Below, piece by piece: positions 33,691-43,500 of a DNA stretch of 64,000 bases (positions are counted from its first letter, which is position 1; every line of letters starts with the position of its first letter). Location of the stretch: positions 186,001 to 250,000 of the forward strand of contig NZ_JAMJWG010000004.1 of assembly GCF_024435355.1 (NCBI RefSeq), in the 5' to 3' direction. The notes under the pieces are model-generated. The model had not been told where the DNA came from. It saw only the letters and a program-made list of their open reading frames with translations, and ran no database searches. Made by a program: the position numbers and the translations under genes. This stretch comes from Streptomyces odontomachi. Lineage in GTDB: Bacteria; Actinomycetota; Actinomycetes; Streptomycetales; Streptomycetaceae.

Positions 33691-34404
33691 GTGACGACGC
33701 GCGTCATCATCGTCGACGACCAGGCCATGGTGCGGGCCGGCTTCGCCGCGCTGCTGGCCGCCCAGAGCGACATCGACGTGGTGGGCGAGGCACCCGACGG
33801 CGCGCAGGGCGTCGAGCTGAGCCGGCGTACCCACCCGGACGTCGTGCTGATGGACGTGCGGATGCCCGAGATGGACGGGTTGGAGGCCGCACGCCGCCTC
33901 CTGGCGCCGCCGCCGGGGGGTGGGGGCACCTCCCACGCCCTTCAGGCCGTGGGGGAACACCGGCCGCGCGTCCTGATGCTCACCACGTTCGACGTCGACG
34001 ACTACGTCTACGAGGCGCTGCGGGCGGGCGCGAGCGGCTTCCTGCTCAAGGACGCGCCGCCGGCCGACCTCATCGCGGCGGTCCGCATCGTGGCCTCGGG
34101 CGACGCCCTGCTCGCCCCTTCCGTGACGCGCCGCCTCATCGCGGACTTCGCCAAGCAGCGTCCCGCGGCGCGGGGCAAGCCCGCGCTGCGGCTCAAAGGT
34201 CTGACGGAACGTGAGACCGAGGTACTCACCCTGGTGGCCCGCGGCCGGTCGAACGGGGAGATCGCGCAGACCCTGGTGCTGGCCGAGCAGACGGTGAAGA
34301 CACACGTCAGCCGCGTCTTCACCAAGCTCGACCTGCGCGACCGCGCCCAGGCGGTGGTCTTCGCCTACGAGTCGGGTCTTGTGACCCCCGGCGAGGGCGA
34401 GTAG
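33691..34404 (+). CDS. NarL/LuxR-type response regulator with an inserted loop in the receiver
   Basis: 237 aa, GTG start with AAGGA upstream. In the receiver, the acidic pair is in IIVDDQ, phospho-Asp55 is in VVLMDVRMPEMDG, the switch Thr is in LMLTTFD and the Lys in FLLKDAPP. The C-terminal LuxR helix-turn-helix is LTERETEVLTLVARGRSNGE to VKTHVSRVFTKL. Between ARRLLA and RPRVLML the usual few residues are replaced by about 18 (PPPGGGGTSHALQAVGEH), encoded by a REP-like palindromic DNA repeat inserted in frame (about 33904-33957). The insertion lies in the loop before beta-4 and may be tolerated. Paired with the kinase upstream. Confidence 0.93.
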   Translation: MTTRVIIVDDQAMVRAGFAALLAAQSDIDVVGEAPDGAQGVELSRRTHPDVVLMDVRMPEMDGLEAARRLLAPPPGGGGTSHALQAVGEHRPRVLMLTTFDVDDYVYEALRAGASGFLLKDAPPADLIAAVRIVASGDALLAPSVTRRLIADFAKQRPAARGKPALRLKGLTERETEVLTLVARGRSNGEIAQTLVLAEQTVKTHVSRVFTKLDLRDRAQAVVFAYESGLVTPGEGE

Positions 34405-34537
34405 GAGGGCCCCGTCTCTCCTCCACCCCCTACCGGGGTAGCACATCCACATCGGCTCCCGGGTATGACGCCCGGCGCGCAGCCGTCCCCGCACCCTTCA
34501 CCCGTCACACGAAGTGCACGTATGAGGGAGACGGGAC

Positions 34538-34888
34538 ATGAGGCTGCGCAGTGGCCGGCGGCAGAAGGCGGACGACCGGCCTGAGGAGGACAACCGGCCG
34601 GCGGCGGACAACCGGCCCGAGGTCCCGGCCGCCACGCCCGGTCTCGCCGTCGCACTGCGCGACGTCCGGCGGGCGTACGGCCGCGGCGCGCGCACGGTGC
34701 ACGCGCTCGCGGGCGTCGGCCTCGCCCTGCCGCTCGACACGTTCACGGCGGTCATGGGCCCGCCCGGGTCCGGCAGGTCCACGTTCCTTCACTCCGCCGC
34801 CGGGCTGGACCGGCCGTCGGCGGGATCCGTGTGCCTCGGCGGTACGGAGACCACCGGCATGAACCCGCCCACCCGCACCGACAGGTGA
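34538..34888 (+). pseudogene. Truncated ABC transporter ATPase (LolD/MacB-like N-terminal part)
   Basis: 116 aa only. After a low-complexity Pro/Asp/Asn-rich leader it has VALRDVRRAYGRG and a Walker A of GPPGSGRSTFLH, where the invariant Lys is Arg. LDRPSAGSVCLGGTE, typical of exporter ATPases, follows. It then ends at TGA, so the Q-loop, signature, Walker B and H-loop are all absent. ATPase activity is not expected. In similar Streptomyces loci a complete ATPase and permease follow the two-component pair, so this is probably a remnant of that target operon. Confidence 0.8.
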
Positions 34889-35084
34889 CCGCCACCCGTA
34901 TGCGGCCTGATCCGGCGGACCGGCCCTGGGGGCCTGATCCGCCGGACAGGCCCGGGGCCCCTCGCCCCTCCGGGGCGGCAGCCGGCATCGCCTCGGCCCG
35001 CGTACCCGGGCTGCCGCGGCGGAGCGGCCGGCCATGCGCCCCCGCTGCTCCCTCCCTCACCCGCCCATCGCGGAAAGGACACCC

Positions 35085-36482
35085 ATGACCACAACCCTGG
35101 CTCCCCCGGTCGCCCTCGGGAAGGCCGCCGTCGGAGCCCTCGGCTTACTGGCACTGTCCACCGGCGCTCTGGAGTCGGTGGTGTCACCGACGATCCCGCT
35201 CCTGGAACGCGAACTGGAGATGAGCCAGTCCGAAGGAGCGCTGCTCAGCATCGTGCTCCTCATCACCGGTGCGCTCATCACGCCGCTGGCGGGCAAGTTC
35301 GGCGACCGCTACGGCGGGAAACGGGTCCTGGTCCGGCTGATGGCCGTCGTCGCGGTCGGCGGCACGGTGTCCGCGCTGGCCCCGAACCTGCCCGTGCTGC
35401 TGCTCGGGCAGGTGCTGCAAGGGGCGATGGTGGGCGCGCTTCCCCTGTCGTTCATCGTCGCGCGCAAGAACCTCCCCCCGGGAGAGTCGAAGGTCGCCAT
35501 CGGGGTGGTCAGCGGGCTCTTCGTCGGAGGAGGGATGGTCGGCATGTTGTCGGCCGGGCCGGTGGCGGAAGAGCTCTCCCGCCACTGGATGTTCGCGCTG
35601 CCCACGATCGCGGTCGTGGGGGCCACCCTGCTCGTGAACAGGCTCATGCCGTCCGACCAGCCGGGCGGGTCGGACGACGCCGGCATCGACTGGCCCGGCC
35701 TGCTGCTCCTGAGCGGGATGCTGGTCACGCTCATGCTCGTACTCGCGCTGGCGCCCGAAGCGGCCTCGCAACCACGCGTGCTCGGCGCCCTCGTCGTGCT
35801 GCTGGCCGTCCTCGTCACCGGTTGGGTGTCCGTCGAACGGCGTGCGGCCTCTCCGATGATCGATCTGCACCTGCTGGCACGACCCGCGATCTGGAAGGCG
35901 TGCGTGCTGACGTTCGTGATCTGCCTCGGCACCTCGATGGCCGTCTATCTCGTTCCGCAGCTGCTCGACGAACGCGGCGACGGGTACGGATTCGGCGCCG
36001 GCGCCACCGAGATCGGCTTCTTCCTGCTGCCCGGCACCGTCGCCGCGACGCTGGCCGGGCCGCTCGGCGCGATCGGGGACCGGCGCTTCGGCTCGCGTGC
36101 CGTGGTCGGCACCGGGGTCGTCATGATGGCCGTCTCCCTGGTCGTGCTGGCGTCCGTGCACACCCAGGTCTGGCACCTCGTCGTCGGCAAGGCGCTGATC
36201 GCGCTGGCCAACGGCTTGTGCGTCACGGCGATGATGACCAGCACCGCCACGGCCGTCGAGGCCGCGGACACCGGCATCGCCACCAGCCTGATCCTGGTGA
36301 GCCGCGTGCTCGGCTACGCCGTGGGCGGGCAGCTCGGTGGTGCGCTGCTCACCGCCGCAACCCCTTCCGGGTCACAGGTCGCGGCCGAGTCGGCCTACGT
36401 CACCGGCTTCGTCATCGCCGGCGTCGTCACGTCGCTGGCCTTGTTCGTCACTCGCACCATGCCCAAAGGAGTCAAGGAATGA
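35085..36482 (+). CDS. MFS transporter (drug:H+ antiporter type)
   Basis: 465 aa with about 14 hydrophobic segments, fitting the DHA2-like subgroup. The loop 2-3 motif A is GKFGDRYGGKRVLV, and motif C-like Gly-rich stretches occur in VVSGLFVGGGMVGML. The ATG at 35085 has GGAAAGGA six bases upstream. Its stop overlaps the next ATG as ATGA (36479-36482), so it is translated together with the FAD monooxygenase. Together they suggest modification and export of an aromatic compound or antibiotic. No regulator is adjacent. No lesion is seen. Confidence 0.92.
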   Translation: MTTTLAPPVALGKAAVGALGLLALSTGALESVVSPTIPLLERELEMSQSEGALLSIVLLITGALITPLAGKFGDRYGGKRVLVRLMAVVAVGGTVSALAPNLPVLLLGQVLQGAMVGALPLSFIVARKNLPPGESKVAIGVVSGLFVGGGMVGMLSAGPVAEELSRHWMFALPTIAVVGATLLVNRLMPSDQPGGSDDAGIDWPGLLLLSGMLVTLMLVLALAPEAASQPRVLGALVVLLAVLVTGWVSVERRAASPMIDLHLLARPAIWKACVLTFVICLGTSMAVYLVPQLLDERGDGYGFGAGATEIGFFLLPGTVAATLAGPLGAIGDRRFGSRAVVGTGVVMMAVSLVVLASVHTQVWHLVVGKALIALANGLCVTAMMTSTATAVEAADTGIATSLILVSRVLGYAVGGQLGGALLTAATPSGSQVAAESAYVTGFVIAGVVTSLALFVTRTMPKGVKE

Positions 36483-37699
36483 CCCGCACCGATCAGTTGA
36501 CGGATGTCCGCAGCTCGCCGAGGCGCACGGTCCTGATATCCGGGGCCAGCGTCGCGGGGCCCGCCCTCGCGTTCTGGCTGAACCGCCACGGATACGCGGT
36601 CACGGTCGTGGAGAAGGCGCCCAGCCTGCGTGGCGGCGGCTATCCCATCGACGTGCGCGGCACCGCACTGGAGGTCGTCCGGAGGATGGGGATCCTGCCA
36701 CGGCTGCGGGACGCGCACATCGACCTGCGACGGCTGACCTTCCTCGACCCGGGAGGCGACGAGGTGACCTCCCTGCACCCGCATGCCGTCACCGGCGGCG
36801 TCGCGGGACGGGACCTGGAGGTGCGGCGCGGGGACCTGACCGACGCTCTGCACACGGCGGTCCGTGACGACGTGGAGTTCCTGTTCGACGACTCCGTCGA
36901 CACGCTCGACCAGACCGACCACGGGGTCGACGTCACCTTCCACGGTGGCGGCAGCCGCACCTTCGACATGGTGTTCGGTGCGGACGGCATGCACTCGCGC
37001 ACCCGGGAGATGCTGTTCGGTCCCGAGGAGCAGTTCCACCGCTACCTCGGCTACTGCTTCGCCGTGTTCACCATGCGCAACACCTTCGGCCTCTCCCACG
37101 AGACCGTGATGTGGAACAGCCCGGGCAGGGCCGCGGCACTCTACGCCGTGGGGGACGGCGACGAGGTGCACGCCTTCCTGAACTTCGCGCGGCCCACGCC
37201 GCCCCTGGCAGCGTTCCGGGATCCGCGGGCCCAACGCGACCTGGTCTCCGAGGTCTTCGCCGGCGCGGGGTGGGAGGTCCCGGGCATGCTGGCCGCGCTG
37301 CGCGAGGCGGAGGATTTGTTCTTCGACGGGGTCAGCCAGATCCGCATGCCCCGCTGGTCCAGCGGCAGGGTCGCGCTGGTCGGCGACGCCGCGTACGCGC
37401 CCTCGTTCCTCACCGGACAGGGCACCAGCCTCGCCCTCGTCGGCGCGTACATGCTCGCCGGCTGCCTCGCGGACCGGGACCATGTCGCGGGCTTCGCCGC
37501 CTACGAACACGACACCCGGGAGTTCGTGACCGCGAACCAGGGGCTGGTCGGCCGGGGCGGCGCCACGCTCTTCCCCACCACCGCCCGGGCCCTGGAGCGG
37601 CGAAACGACAGGCTGCGCAGCCTCAGCGCCATGCCCCCGGCGGAGGGAAGACCGGCTCACACGGCGCTCACCCTGCCCGATCTCCCGCGCCCGGCATGA
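36479..37699 (+). CDS. FAD-dependent monooxygenase (aromatic hydroxylase, PHBH-like)
   Basis: 406 aa. The FAD-binding motif at the N-terminus is VLISGASVAGPALAFWL, followed by VVEKAPSLRGGGYPIDVRG. The NAD(P)H/FAD region has VFGADGMHSRTRE, and the second FAD motif VALVGDAAYAPSFLTGQGTSLAL is present. This is the group of Tet(X)-like and polyketide hydroxylases. The start overlaps the stop of the MFS gene (ATGA), showing translational coupling. It probably hydroxylates an aromatic or tetracyclic substrate handled by the coupled transporter, either as resistance or tailoring. The substrate is not determinable. Confidence 0.92.
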   Translation: MTRTDQLTDVRSSPRRTVLISGASVAGPALAFWLNRHGYAVTVVEKAPSLRGGGYPIDVRGTALEVVRRMGILPRLRDAHIDLRRLTFLDPGGDEVTSLHPHAVTGGVAGRDLEVRRGDLTDALHTAVRDDVEFLFDDSVDTLDQTDHGVDVTFHGGGSRTFDMVFGADGMHSRTREMLFGPEEQFHRYLGYCFAVFTMRNTFGLSHETVMWNSPGRAAALYAVGDGDEVHAFLNFARPTPPLAAFRDPRAQRDLVSEVFAGAGWEVPGMLAALREAEDLFFDGVSQIRMPRWSSGRVALVGDAAYAPSFLTGQGTSLALVGAYMLAGCLADRDHVAGFAAYEHDTREFVTANQGLVGRGGATLFPTTARALERRNDRLRSLSAMPPAEGRPAHTALTLPDLPRPA

Positions 37700-37869
37700 C
37701 CGCCGCCGCAGTGTCAGCGGACCCGGACGGAAGGGCAGGAGGATCCTCCGGAGGGATGTCGGAAATCCGTCGGCGGTGAGGGTGATCCGTCGGCGGTGTG
37801 CCGCCGGGGTGCGGCCTTGGCGGGTCGGTGCTCCGCACGTCGCGGAACCCCGGTCACCCCGCTCCCTCG

Positions 37870-38910
37870 TCAGTCCAGGTCGGACATGTCGAGCACGAAG
37901 CGGTAGCGGACGTCGTTTCGCCGGAGCCGGTCGAGTGCCGTGTCCACCTGTGCCGACGGGAGTACTTCGACGTCGGCGGCGACACCGTTGTCGGCACAGA
38001 ACCGGAGCATCTCGGCTGTCGCCGGGCGGCCTCCGCTGCCCGCGGAACTGAGCTTCTTGCGGCCGATGAGCAGGTCCGTGGCCTCGACGGTGACAGGGCC
38101 CAGGTACCCGAGCAGGCTGAGGGTGCCGTCCATCGCCACCAGCTTCAGGTACGGGGCAAGGTCGTGAGGGGCGGAGACGGTGTCGATGACGACGTCGAAG
38201 GTGTCGCGTGCCGCGGCCATGTGCTGGGTGTCGGCGGAGTCGATGAGGTCGTGCGCGCCGAGCTTGCGGGCGTCGTCACGCTTGTCCCGGGTGCGGCTGA
38301 CGACGGTCGTGGTGGCGCCGAGTGCCACGGCCATCCTGACCGCGAGGTGCCCCAGGCCGCCGAGCCCGGCCACGGCGACGCGACTGCCGGGGCCCACGCC
38401 GAGGTGGCGCAGGGGTTCCCAGACGGTGACGCCGGCGCACATCAGCGGGGCGGCGGCGGCCGGGTCGAGACCGGCGGGGAGCGGGTAGGCGAAGGCGTCC
38501 CGCACGACGTACTCGCGGGAGTAGCCGCCCAGGGTGGTCGACCCGTCCTGCCGGTCGGTGCCGCCGTAGGTCAACGTCGGGAAGGCATGGCAGAAGTTCT
38601 CTTGTCCGGCTTCGCACATGGCGCACACGCCGCAGGAGTCGACGATGTTGCCCACGGCGACGCGGTCGCCGACCGAGCGGGTGGTCACCTCCCGTCCGAT
38701 CCCGGTCACCACGCCGGTGAATTCGTGACCGGGCACCAGCGGCGCTTTCGTGTGCTGGTCGTAGGCGTGCAGGGCGTGCAGGTCGCTGTGGCACACGCCG
38801 CAGTAGTCGACCCGTACCGCGATGTCATCCGGGCGTAGGTCACGGCGCTCCAGTGACGTGCGCCGCAGCGCCGTCGGACCGGTCGCCTGCCATCCGGTGG
38901 TCGTTCGCAT
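37870..38910 (-). CDS. Zinc-dependent alcohol dehydrogenase, NAD(P)-linked (cinnamyl-alcohol type)
   Basis: 346 aa. Catalytic zinc ligands are in DYCGVCHSDLHAL, VPGHEFTGVV and later residues. The structural zinc site CGVCAMCEAGQENFC has four Cys. The cofactor motif is VAVAGLGGLGHLAVRMA, and VVSRTRDKRDDAR sits where NADP specificity is set. It should reduce or oxidise aldehydes and primary alcohols in the cytoplasm. ATG 38908-38910 has GAAGGAG upstream. It is divergent from a TetR gene with short palindromes between them, so it is probably controlled by that regulator and involved in aldehyde detoxification. Confidence 0.93.
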   Translation of the reverse strand: MRTTTGWQATGPTALRRTSLERRDLRPDDIAVRVDYCGVCHSDLHALHAYDQHTKAPLVPGHEFTGVVTGIGREVTTRSVGDRVAVGNIVDSCGVCAMCEAGQENFCHAFPTLTYGGTDRQDGSTTLGGYSREYVVRDAFAYPLPAGLDPAAAAPLMCAGVTVWEPLRHLGVGPGSRVAVAGLGGLGHLAVRMAVALGATTTVVSRTRDKRDDARKLGAHDLIDSADTQHMAAARDTFDVVIDTVSAPHDLAPYLKLVAMDGTLSLLGYLGPVTVEATDLLIGRKKLSSAGSGGRPATAEMLRFCADNGVAADVEVLPSAQVDTALDRLRRNDVRYRFVLDMSDLD

Positions 38911-38948
38911 GCCACTCCTTCAACCAACGGATCCCTGAGGAGATCCAT

Positions 38949-39020
38949 AAACAGACTGTTCGGTCTTCCGAAGGGTAAACGCGGCCGCACGGCAAATCAA
39001 ACCAACTGTTCTGTTTGGTA
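38949..39020. promoter_or_regulatory. ADH-TetR intergenic operator region
   Basis: Contains the 11-bp palindrome AACAGACTGTT (about 38950-38960) and ACCAACTGTTCTGTTTGGT (39001-39019), whose ends ACCAA/TTGGT are inverted. Both share CTGTTC. The second lies just before the TetR ATG and would give autorepression. Confidence 0.6.
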
Positions 39021-39030
39021 GGCTCCGGAC

Positions 39031-39639
39031 ATGCCGGAACAGCCCCAGACCCCACGAGGCGCCGCGACCTACCAGCGCATCCTGGACGCCGCCACCGAAG
39101 AGTTCGCCCAGCACGGCATCGCCGGGGCACGCATCGAGCGCATCGTGACGGCAGCGCGCACCAACAAGGCACAGCTCTACGCCTACTTCGGCGACAAGGA
39201 GCGACTCTTCGACGCGATCTTCCTCAGCTCGCTGGAGCGCATCACCGACGTCGTGCCCATCGACGCCGACGATCTCGCGGACTGGGCCGTGCGCCTCTAC
39301 GACGAATACCTGCGCCGCCCCGACCTCATCAGGCTGGCGACCTGGACACGACTGGAGCGTCGGCCTGCCGGGCACCTCGTCGAGACCCACCAGCACCACG
39401 ACGACCACAAGCTCACGGCCATCGCCGAGGCCCAGGCCGCCGGGCGGGTCCGCGCAGGTGACCCGTTCGACATCATGGCCATGGTCATCGCCATGTCGAT
39501 GGCCTGGTCACCGGTCAGCAACGTGTACGCGGCCAGCAGCCGAGAACCCGATGACGTACACGACCGGCGCCGCGCCCTGCTCCGCGACTGCGTCCGCAAC
39601 GCCACCGCGGCCCGCAAGGTCGACGCATCCACGCCATGA
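39031..39639 (+). CDS. TetR-family transcriptional regulator
   Basis: 202 aa. The DNA-binding domain is YQRILDAATEEFAQHG then ARIERIVTAARTNKAQLYAYFGDKERLFDAIF. The C-terminal part resembles the TetR_C domain of regulators controlling oxidoreductases (LATWTRLERRPAG). The start is ATG 39031, with no strong ribosome site. It is divergent from the alcohol dehydrogenase. An operator-like palindrome immediately upstream suggests autorepression together with control of the dehydrogenase. Confidence 0.92.
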   Translation: MPEQPQTPRGAATYQRILDAATEEFAQHGIAGARIERIVTAARTNKAQLYAYFGDKERLFDAIFLSSLERITDVVPIDADDLADWAVRLYDEYLRRPDLIRLATWTRLERRPAGHLVETHQHHDDHKLTAIAEAQAAGRVRAGDPFDIMAMVIAMSMAWSPVSNVYAASSREPDDVHDRRRALLRDCVRNATAARKVDASTP

Positions 39640-39763
39640 CCGCCACCGACCCGGATCCACGTCCTGGGCGCCGGGGAGCACCTTGCCGTTCCGCCACGTT
39701 CAGTGATGATCTCTGACAGACTCGCCGTAAGCCGTAAAACGCGTATCACGCGAGGGGTCGGGC

Positions 39764-40537
39764 ATGGTGTTGCGGGCGGTCATCGCCGGGGTCGATCGGT
39801 ACCAGGACACGGACATCAAGAACCTGTCGTACGCCACGGCCGACGCGCTGGCCGTCGCGGATCTCCTCGGTCGGCTGCATCCGTCCGAGGTCGATGCCGA
39901 AGTGCTCGTGGACGAGGACGCCACCAGGCGCAACCTGATGGTCGCCATCGGGGAGAGACTGCCGCGCGTCACATCCGAAGGGGATGTCGTCCTGCTGTAC
40001 TTCGCCGGGCACGGAAGCCCGGAGACCACTGCCACCATCGACGACGCAGCACGCTATCTCGTCGTTCACGACACCGAGTACGACAGCGTGTTCGCCACGG
40101 GGCTGGACATGGAACGTGAGCTTCCACGGCTGTTCGAACGGATCCGTCGCCCTCGGCTCGTCCTGATGCTCATCGACGCCTGTTTCAGCGGGCGAGCCGG
40201 CGGGCGGACGTTCGAGGGCCCTCGGCTCCGGGCCGAGCGCAGCCATGTCCGTGGCGAGCACCGCGTCTCGTTGAAGGGGCTCGACCTGGGCGAGGGCCGG
40301 CTGATGATCGCTGCGTGCGACGACCATCAGGTGGCGCGCGAGGAGGCGGCCATCGGCCATGGCGTGTTCACCAACTACCTGCTCAAGGGGCCGTCGGCGG
40401 CCGGCGACAGCGAGACCGTCGGGATCCTCCACCTGTACGAGGACATCGCGGCTTCGGTCCGAGGACACACCGGCGGGCTTCAGACACCCGTGCTCAACGG
40501 TCGGTCCGCGCTCGCTCGGTTCCCCCGCGTGTGGTGA
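39764..40537 (+). CDS. Caspase-family (C14) cysteine peptidase
   Basis: 257 aa. The caspase-like fold is seen from RAVIAGVDRYQD at the N-terminus. The catalytic His83 lies in LLYFAGHGSPE and the catalytic Cys140 in LMLIDACFSGRAGG, the dyad order of clan CD peptidases. LMIAACDDHQVAREE follows, then HGVFTNYLLKG, as in bacterial caspase-like proteins. The whole protein is essentially the peptidase domain, so regulation must come from a partner. The next gene overlaps its stop (GTGA at 40534-40537) and encodes a CHAT-domain protein, so the two peptidase-like proteins are made together. No substrate-like gene is coupled. It may act in abortive or conflict responses, which is inference. Confidence 0.92.
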   Translation: MVLRAVIAGVDRYQDTDIKNLSYATADALAVADLLGRLHPSEVDAEVLVDEDATRRNLMVAIGERLPRVTSEGDVVLLYFAGHGSPETTATIDDAARYLVVHDTEYDSVFATGLDMERELPRLFERIRRPRLVLMLIDACFSGRAGGRTFEGPRLRAERSHVRGEHRVSLKGLDLGEGRLMIAACDDHQVAREEAAIGHGVFTNYLLKGPSAAGDSETVGILHLYEDIAASVRGHTGGLQTPVLNGRSALARFPRVW

Positions 40538-43500
40538 CCATGCAGTACGTGGGTGAGTACAACGGGATCTACTTCCTCGAAGGCACCGGCGGGATCGTCG
40601 GCATCTGCGACCGTGCCCACCGCAAGGACGTGGTCGGCTTCCGCGAGGACGGGACGATCGACCTCGCCACCCCACCACGGGCGAAATCGAAGATCATCGT
40701 CGGTGGCGTGCTGCCGGGCCGCGACGGGGCCCCGCCACAGCACAGGTACATGCCGGACGGGTTCGGCCGGCGGCTGTCCTACGAACCGCTCGCATCCGAC
40801 GAGCCCGGCACGCTGACCGCCCGGCTGACCGTCGGCCTGCCGGACCGTACGCTCTACCGGGTCCGCTGGGAGACGCTGAGCCGCGACGACGACACCTTCA
40901 CGCTGGCCGGCGGGGTCTCGGTGACCGTGTCGACGTCCCTGCCCTGGGCGTACCAGGACTCCGTCCTCCAGACCCAGACCGGGGACCGGCCCGGCGAGAT
41001 CGTCTTCCTCGTGAAGAGCCGACAACCTCCCAGCCGGGTGCGGGACATCGTGATCGTCGCGTGCGAGGGCCACGAGCGGGAAGCGATCCTGGTCCGGTCC
41101 CGCTGCGGGCCGGGTTTCGTGCGGTGTCTCGTCGTGCCCGCGCGGCAGTGGTCCGAACGGGTCGCGGCGCCCGGCGAGATCCTCGTCGGCCCGGGGGCAC
41201 CGGATTTCGACCCGCTGCCGGCGGGCGCACCGACCCTGACCGCACCCGACACCGAAGCGGCGTACGGGCCCGCACTCGCCCTCGCCGTGGCGCACGGCGC
41301 ACGGCTCGTCCTGACCGGTCAGGACGGTGCCATCCGATTGGCGGGCGACGACCCGCGGGAGTGGCAGCTCGGCGAGGTCCTGAACTCTCCGCTCACCGTC
41401 TTCGGAACCGGCCGGGAAGTGGTCGTCGGTGAGAGCACGCCCGTCGATCTCCTGGTGTGCCAGGCCGTGGGGTACGCCAGCCTGCAAGGGTGCCCGCTCG
41501 CGTTCATCCCGCCCGTGTCCGGCGAGGTCGGCAGCGGGCGGGACGCGCTCGCCCGCGCGTGCGCCGAGGCCGTGCCGCCCGGGTTGCGCGAGTTGCCGGC
41601 GGAGGTCCTGACCGTCTTCACGCGCGGGCTGCCCCTCCACCTGACGCCGTTGCCGGACGGTCGGCGCTGGATGGACCGGCACATGATCGCCCACCTGCCC
41701 GGCCAGATCGCCAGCGTGCTGCTCGGCCGCCCTGCCGAGCCCCTCCCGCGCGTGCTGTTCGGCGTGGTCTTCGACGCGCTCCACGCGTTCACCACCACCG
41801 AAGGGCGGGTGTACCAGGACCGGCTGGCCGACGGCCTGTCCTACCCGCTGCTGCTGTCCCACGGGGACGCCAGACGCGAGGTGCTGCGGGAGGTCCTGCA
41901 CCGGCTCGACGTCGACCTGCTGATGATCATCGCGCACGGCGAGGACGATCATTTCGAGGACGCGCACAACGACCGGATCCCGGACAGCGCGATCCGGACC
42001 TGGCAACTGCGTGGCGGGCCAGTGGTGTTCAACAACTCCTGTTCGAGCTGGACGACCACGGGCGAGGCCTTCCTCGCGGCCGGGGCACGAGCGGTGATCG
42101 GAACGCTGTGGCCGGTCGCCAACGACACGGCAGCCCGCATCGGCGCGTCCATCGCGGAACTGTTCCACGACGAAGCCGTCCCGAGCCTCCTGCACCGCAC
42201 CCTGCGCGAGATCGCCGATCCCGACGCGGCGGCGTACGTGTACGTCGGACTGCCGGACACCCGGTTGCAGGCCAGGGAGAGCATCCACGAGGAGGAGACA
42301 GTCGCCGTGCTGTCCGAGGCGACGGACACGCTCTACCGCTGCCTGAACGAGATCGCCGAAGAGGGCGAACCCGACCTCGCCATGGCCCTGCACAACGCCG
42401 TGGTGCCCGCCTTGCGCGAACGGTTCGGTGCCCTGGTGCGCCCCGGAGAGCTGCCCCTGCACCTGCCGCCACCGAAGGCCCAGGCGTCCGTGCTGGACAT
42501 CGACTACGTGCTGGCCAACGAAAGCCTGAGGTTCCTCCGGAACGTCCTGCCGATGGTCGCCCCGCAGCACTCGCCCGCCGTCCTGGACCAGGTTCGCCAC
42601 TTCATGCGGATGGCCCACCGCGCGCTGACCACCTGGGACGAACGGCATCGCGCGCACATGGGGTGGGCGGAGACCAGCCCCTCGGGACCGTCCCACATCC
42701 TGCTCTCCGCCCTGTTCGCGGCGGAGCGAGCGCTGCCGGCCGTACCGCTTTTCGTCGACTACCGTGACGACGGCGAGGCACGGCACTGGATGGATGTCGC
42801 CGTCCGGCTCATCGGGCCGCCCGACGACGACACCGTGGTCCGCCGCATCCGGGACGGCATCGTCGCGGAGTACGTCACGGCCGGGAGCCCCGAGGGGGGT
42901 TCGGGCAGCGCGTCGACGGTCGACTGGCTGGCCCAGGCCGTGGACAAGCCCGTGTTGGCGTATGGGTTCGGCAGCGCCAGGGAGAAACTCGGTGACACCG
43001 GTGCGGCGATCGCCTACTACGAAACCGCGGTCGACCTCGCGGAAGCCGGGTCGGTGGTCGAGACGGAGGCGCGTGCCCGCCTCCGGACGCTCCGCACGGC
43101 CGAGGACGGCGTCCTCGCCGAGCACGTCGCCGCGTTCACCCGCGCCTGCCGCGGCGACAACCTCCATGTCAGCAGCAACGCGGCCGTCGACATGCTGAAG
43201 TACGCCGCGGACCACGCCACACCGTTGCCGGACCGGACGGTGCGGCAGGCGTTGGACATCGGCTCGCGACCCGATGGCACGCTGCACTGGGTGAGCCACC
43301 GGCTCAACGTCCTCGGTGCCGCGCTGGCCTACTTCGCCAGCCGAAAGGACCGTGCCGGCGGCGCCGCCGTACAAGCCGAGGTCTTCGGCTACCTCGACAC
43401 CCACGAGTCGACGGCCGTGGTACCGCTGAACGAACTGGCGGCCTGGTACTACCGCAACGGCGACCACCCCGCCGCCATCGCCACCGGGCTCGACCTGGGC

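Noticed and set aside
32548..34494. 648-codon minus-strand frame across the two-component system
   Set aside because: It runs across both real genes and their spacer, with low-complexity Arg/Ser/Thr content.
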